Assembly (NCBI GenBank): GCA_016873995.1
Contig: VGVR01000013.1
Span: 1 to 64,000 of the forward strand
DNA from: Gemmatimonadota bacterium
GTDB taxonomy: Bacteria > Gemmatimonadota > Gemmatimonadetes > Longimicrobiales > Gaopeijiaceae
Length of the DNA: 64,000 nt
Direction: 5' to 3'
The number at the start of each line of letters is the position of its first letter. Within the stretch, counting starts at the first letter, position 1. The translations under genes and the position numbers were made by a program. Shown in pieces: positions 61,447 to 64,000 of the stretch. The notes beneath the pieces are model-generated. The model was not told the DNA's origin and searched no databases. It saw only the letters and a program-made list of their open reading frames with translations.

Positions 61447-63846
61447 ATGAGATTCGCCCTCAGGACGCTCCGCGCGGCGCCTGCCTTCACCCTCGTCGTG
61501 GTCGCCACGCTCGGCCTCGGGGTGGGCCTCAATACGGCGATCCTCAGCCTCGTCAGGGGCATCCTCTTGAGGCCGCTCCCCTACGCGGATCCCGAGCAGG
61601 TGATGACCGTGTGGGAGGCCAACCCCCAGCTCGGCATTCCCCAGGACGGTGTATCCGCCGGAACCTACCGGGACTGGACCGAACGCTCCGAGTCGTTCGC
61701 CGCGCTCGGTGCCTACAGCTTCGATTCGTTCATCCTCGGCGGCACCGACGAGCCCGAGGAGCTCTCGGGTGCGCTCGTCAGCCCATCCGTCTTCGACGTG
61801 GTGGGCGTTCAACCACCCCTCGGGAGGGCGTTCCGGACGGACGAGGCGAGTCCGGGCGACGACCGCGTGGTCATCCTCTCGCACGGGTTCTGGACCCGGC
61901 GCTTCGCAGCCGATCCCCTGGTCATCGATCGCACCATCACGCTCGACGACCAGCCGTTCACGGTCGTGGGCGTCATGCCGCCGCGCTTCGAGTTTCCTCC
62001 GGACGCGGGCGAGGTCGATCTCTGGCGGCCGCTCGCGATCGATCCTCGGCTGTTCGACGTGCGCGCCATGCGCGTCTACAACGTCGTCGGCCGTCTGGAG
62101 CCGGACGTGTCCCTGGAGCGGGCGCGCGAGGAGATGGATGCGCTCTCGCTCGGCATCGCCGAAGAGAACCCCGAGACGAACCGCGGCTGGGGCGCCGACG
62201 TCACGCCGGCGCTGGAGCAGCTCGTGGGAGACGTGGCCACGCTGGTCGCGGTGCTCGCCGGCGCGGCTGCGCTCGTCTTGCTGATCGGTTGCGTCAACGT
62301 GGCCAACCTCGTGCTCGCGCGCTCCGCCGTGACGCAGCGGGAGTTCGCCATCCGGGCCTCCCTCGGCGCCGGCCCAGGTCGACTGCTGAGACGGTCTGTG
62401 AGCGAGACGTTGACGCTCGTGCTCCTGGGCGGCGGCTTCGGGATCGCCCTCGCGCTCGTGGGCGTGGCCATCCTGAAGCGCGTCCTGCCGCCTGATCTTC
62501 CGCGCGTCGACGAAGTCGGCATCGACACGCCCGTGCTCCTGTTCGCCGCGGCGGCTTCGCTCTTCGCGGGTGTGTTCTTCGGGCTCCATCCGGCGGTGCG
62601 CGCCATGCGCCCTCGGCTCGCCGAGGCCCTCCAGGACGGAGCGCGCGGCAGCTCGGTGGGCCGAGGTGGCCGCCGCTTTCTCAACGGCATGGTGACCGCG
62701 CAGGTCGCGCTCGCCCTCCTGCTCCTGCTCAACGCCGGCGCGATGATCCGGAGCTTCTCGCGTCTCCTCGGCGTCGAGCCCGGATTCCGCACCGAGGACG
62801 TCGTGGTGGCGGCTATGACGCTACCGGACAACGCATTCCCCGGACGCGACAGCCAGATCCAGTTCTGGACGCAGTTGGTCGAGCGCGTGGGCGCTCTCCC
62901 GGGCGTCGAGGCCGCCGGCGCGGTGTCTGCCCTGCCCATGAGCCCACTCGGGCAGGACTTCGACCTGCCGCTGCGCCTACTGGGGCGTGAGGCGCCGAGC
63001 ATCGCCGAGCAGCCCAGGGCCGGGTACCGGTCCGTGCTCCCGGGCTATTTCGAGACGATGGGGATCCCCCTGGTCAGGGGACGTCTCTTCGATCGCTTCG
63101 ACCGCGAGCAGGGGCGCCCCGTGATGGTGATCAACGAGAGCGCCGAGCGCCTGCTCTTTCCGGGGGAAGATCCGCTGGGGCAGATCCTAGGGGTACCGAT
63201 GGCCGGCACCATCGAGATCGTCGGCGTGGTGGGAGACGTGCGCCACGCAGGTCTCGACTCGCCGCCCGCCCCCGAGGTCTTCGTCGCCTTCGAGAACTTC
63301 CCGGTGCGCAGCATGCACCTCGTCGTGCACGGACAGACGGACGGCGGAGAGCTCTCGCGCGCGATCCGCGCCGAGGTCGCGGCGCTCGCGCCGGCCCTCC
63401 CGGTAACGCGCGTGGCCACGATGGAGGAGCTCGTCTCCGATTCGCTCGCGCAGCCTCGATTCAACATGGCGCTGCTCTCGGCGTTCGCGCTGTGCGCGCT
63501 GATGCTGGCGGCGGTCGGCATCTACGGAGTGGTTTCCTACTCGGTCGTGCAACGTACGGGGGAGATCGGCCTGCGCATGGCGCTCGGAGCGGACGCGCCC
63601 CGCACCTTCCGCCTCGTCGTGGGGCAGACGCTGGGCTACGTCCTGGCCGGGGGCGTGTTGGGCACGATGGGCTCCTTCTTCACGAGCCGCCTCGTGCGGG
63701 GGCTCCTCTTCGAGGTGAGCCCCCTCGATCCCCTCACCCTGCTGGGTGTCGTCGTCGTCCTGGTCGTGGCGGCGGCGCTGGCGGCCGGGCTGCCCGCCCG
63801 CAGGGCGACCCGGATGGACCCCGTCACGGCGCTGACGAAACAGTGA
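61447..63846 (+). CDS. ADOP-type ABC transporter permease (MacB/FtsX)
   Basis: 799 residues. It opens MRFALRTLRAAPAFTLVVVATLGLGVGLN, the ADOP start. A MacB periplasmic-core domain follows (residues about 40-240), then the first FtsX domain (VLAGAAALVLLIGCVNVANLVLARSAV; QREFAIRASLGAGPGRLL), a second periplasmic domain with PMSPLGQDF and the final FtsX domain (ALCALMLAAVGIYGVVSYSV; RTGEIGLRMALGADAPRTF) ending ARRATRMDPVTALTKQ. No ATPase is adjacent, as is typical for orphan ADOP permeases. It is the intact counterpart of the remnant at 28649. Confidence 0.93.
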   Translation: MRFALRTLRAAPAFTLVVVATLGLGVGLNTAILSLVRGILLRPLPYADPEQVMTVWEANPQLGIPQDGVSAGTYRDWTERSESFAALGAYSFDSFILGGTDEPEELSGALVSPSVFDVVGVQPPLGRAFRTDEASPGDDRVVILSHGFWTRRFAADPLVIDRTITLDDQPFTVVGVMPPRFEFPPDAGEVDLWRPLAIDPRLFDVRAMRVYNVVGRLEPDVSLERAREEMDALSLGIAEENPETNRGWGADVTPALEQLVGDVATLVAVLAGAAALVLLIGCVNVANLVLARSAVTQREFAIRASLGAGPGRLLRRSVSETLTLVLLGGGFGIALALVGVAILKRVLPPDLPRVDEVGIDTPVLLFAAAASLFAGVFFGLHPAVRAMRPRLAEALQDGARGSSVGRGGRRFLNGMVTAQVALALLLLLNAGAMIRSFSRLLGVEPGFRTEDVVVAAMTLPDNAFPGRDSQIQFWTQLVERVGALPGVEAAGAVSALPMSPLGQDFDLPLRLLGREAPSIAEQPRAGYRSVLPGYFETMGIPLVRGRLFDRFDREQGRPVMVINESAERLLFPGEDPLGQILGVPMAGTIEIVGVVGDVRHAGLDSPPAPEVFVAFENFPVRSMHLVVHGQTDGGELSRAIRAEVAALAPALPVTRVATMEELVSDSLAQPRFNMALLSAFALCALMLAAVGIYGVVSYSVVQRTGEIGLRMALGADAPRTFRLVVGQTLGYVLAGGVLGTMGSFFTSRLVRGLLFEVSPLDPLTLLGVVVVLVVAAALAAGLPARRATRMDPVTALTKQ

Positions 63847-63913
63847 GCCCGTCGGAGGCGAGCGGCCAGGCGGCAACCGAAGCTAGCGGCTAAGACGCGC
63901 CGCGCCGACCCTG

Positions 63914-64000
63914 CTAGCGGGGATCCGACGAAGCGCTCAGCGGACTGAGCGCGTACGCCAGCCGCGACCCGAACTCGTATTGTGGAACCGCACGCAGCTC
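63914..64000 (-). CDS. 3' end of a gene running off the window
   Basis: From the window edge inward, the minus strand reads ELRAVPQYEFGSRLAYALS and then PLSASSDPR to a TAG at 63916-63914. The text is protein-like and ends as enzymes or barrels often do. The start lies beyond the window, so it cannot be identified. Confidence 0.4.
   Translation of the reverse strand, partial: ELRAVPQYEFGSRLAYALSPLSASSDPR

Noticed and set aside
1-64000. CRISPR arrays, tRNA or rRNA genes, insertion sequences
   Set aside because: I saw no regularly spaced repeats, no tRNA T-loop context with a cloverleaf, no rRNA signatures and no transposase in any frame. This was by eye only.

Overview
The window is about 64 kb of high-GC, gene-dense bacterial chromosome with frequent 4-bp start/stop overlaps. 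Exported beta-propeller, cupin and metallo-beta-lactamase proteins, M28 peptidases, a transmembrane Ser/Thr kinase, ADOP-type MacB/FtsX permeases, a GWxTD-like protein and a copper-monooxygenase-like cytochrome together suggest Gemmatimonadota, or less likely Acidobacteriota. This is inference from gene content; there is no rRNA or tRNA in the window. Many genes start at GTG (one at TTG) behind good Shine-Dalgarno sites, so ATG-only calling misplaces several starts and misses a partial gene at 1-848.

Layout. 0-13.5 kb: secreted proteins, a TetR regulator with a palindromic operator, a LUD protein, a c-type cytochrome/copper oxygenase, and a coupled run (serine hydrolase, DUF305 lipoprotein, LVIVD protein, CorA, exported LON-domain protein). 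14.7-19.3 kb: a three-gene membrane formate dehydrogenase (FdnGHI type) whose catalytic subunit is read through an in-frame UGA (selenocysteine) at 15352. 19.5-30.4 kb: cupin, frameshifted kinase, M28 peptidase, hydrolases and a decayed patch (27.1-29.1 kb) with a broken SGNH hydrolase and two abutting gene remnants. 30.5-34.1 kb: a MazF-type toxin-antitoxin pair with tandem operator repeats, then an ABC-2 exporter whose permease overlaps fdhE, the formate dehydrogenase maturation factor. 35-44 kb: a sulfite-oxidase-family enzyme, a CHRD-PQQ dehydrogenase fusion, a GWxTD-like pair and a broken GspE-type ATPase fused to a receiver domain. 44-49 kb: a propeller protein and a dicarboxylate carrier/CoA-transferase/enoyl-CoA hydratase operon. 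49-57 kb: lactonase-like and propeller lipoproteins, an aminotransferase followed by a small membrane protein with an in-frame UGA, and a His/Cys-rich metal-handling module. 57-64 kb: a truncated NapA, an alpha/beta hydrolase and an ADOP permease.

How it fits together. Formate oxidised outside the cytoplasm by the seleno-FdnGHI would feed the quinone pool; FdhE, encoded 14 kb away, matures it. The periplasmic nitrate reductase that could accept those electrons is truncated here. The most interesting signal is at 52618-52986. An in-frame UGA in a small predicted membrane protein is followed, after exactly 18 nt, by a 5-nt loop GGUCU closed by a perfect 6-bp stem. The fdnG UGA has the same geometry (18 nt, loop AGUUU). 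This makes the small protein a candidate second selenoprotein. Two indels in homopolymers (21483-21485 and 27872-27875) could be real decay or assembly errors.
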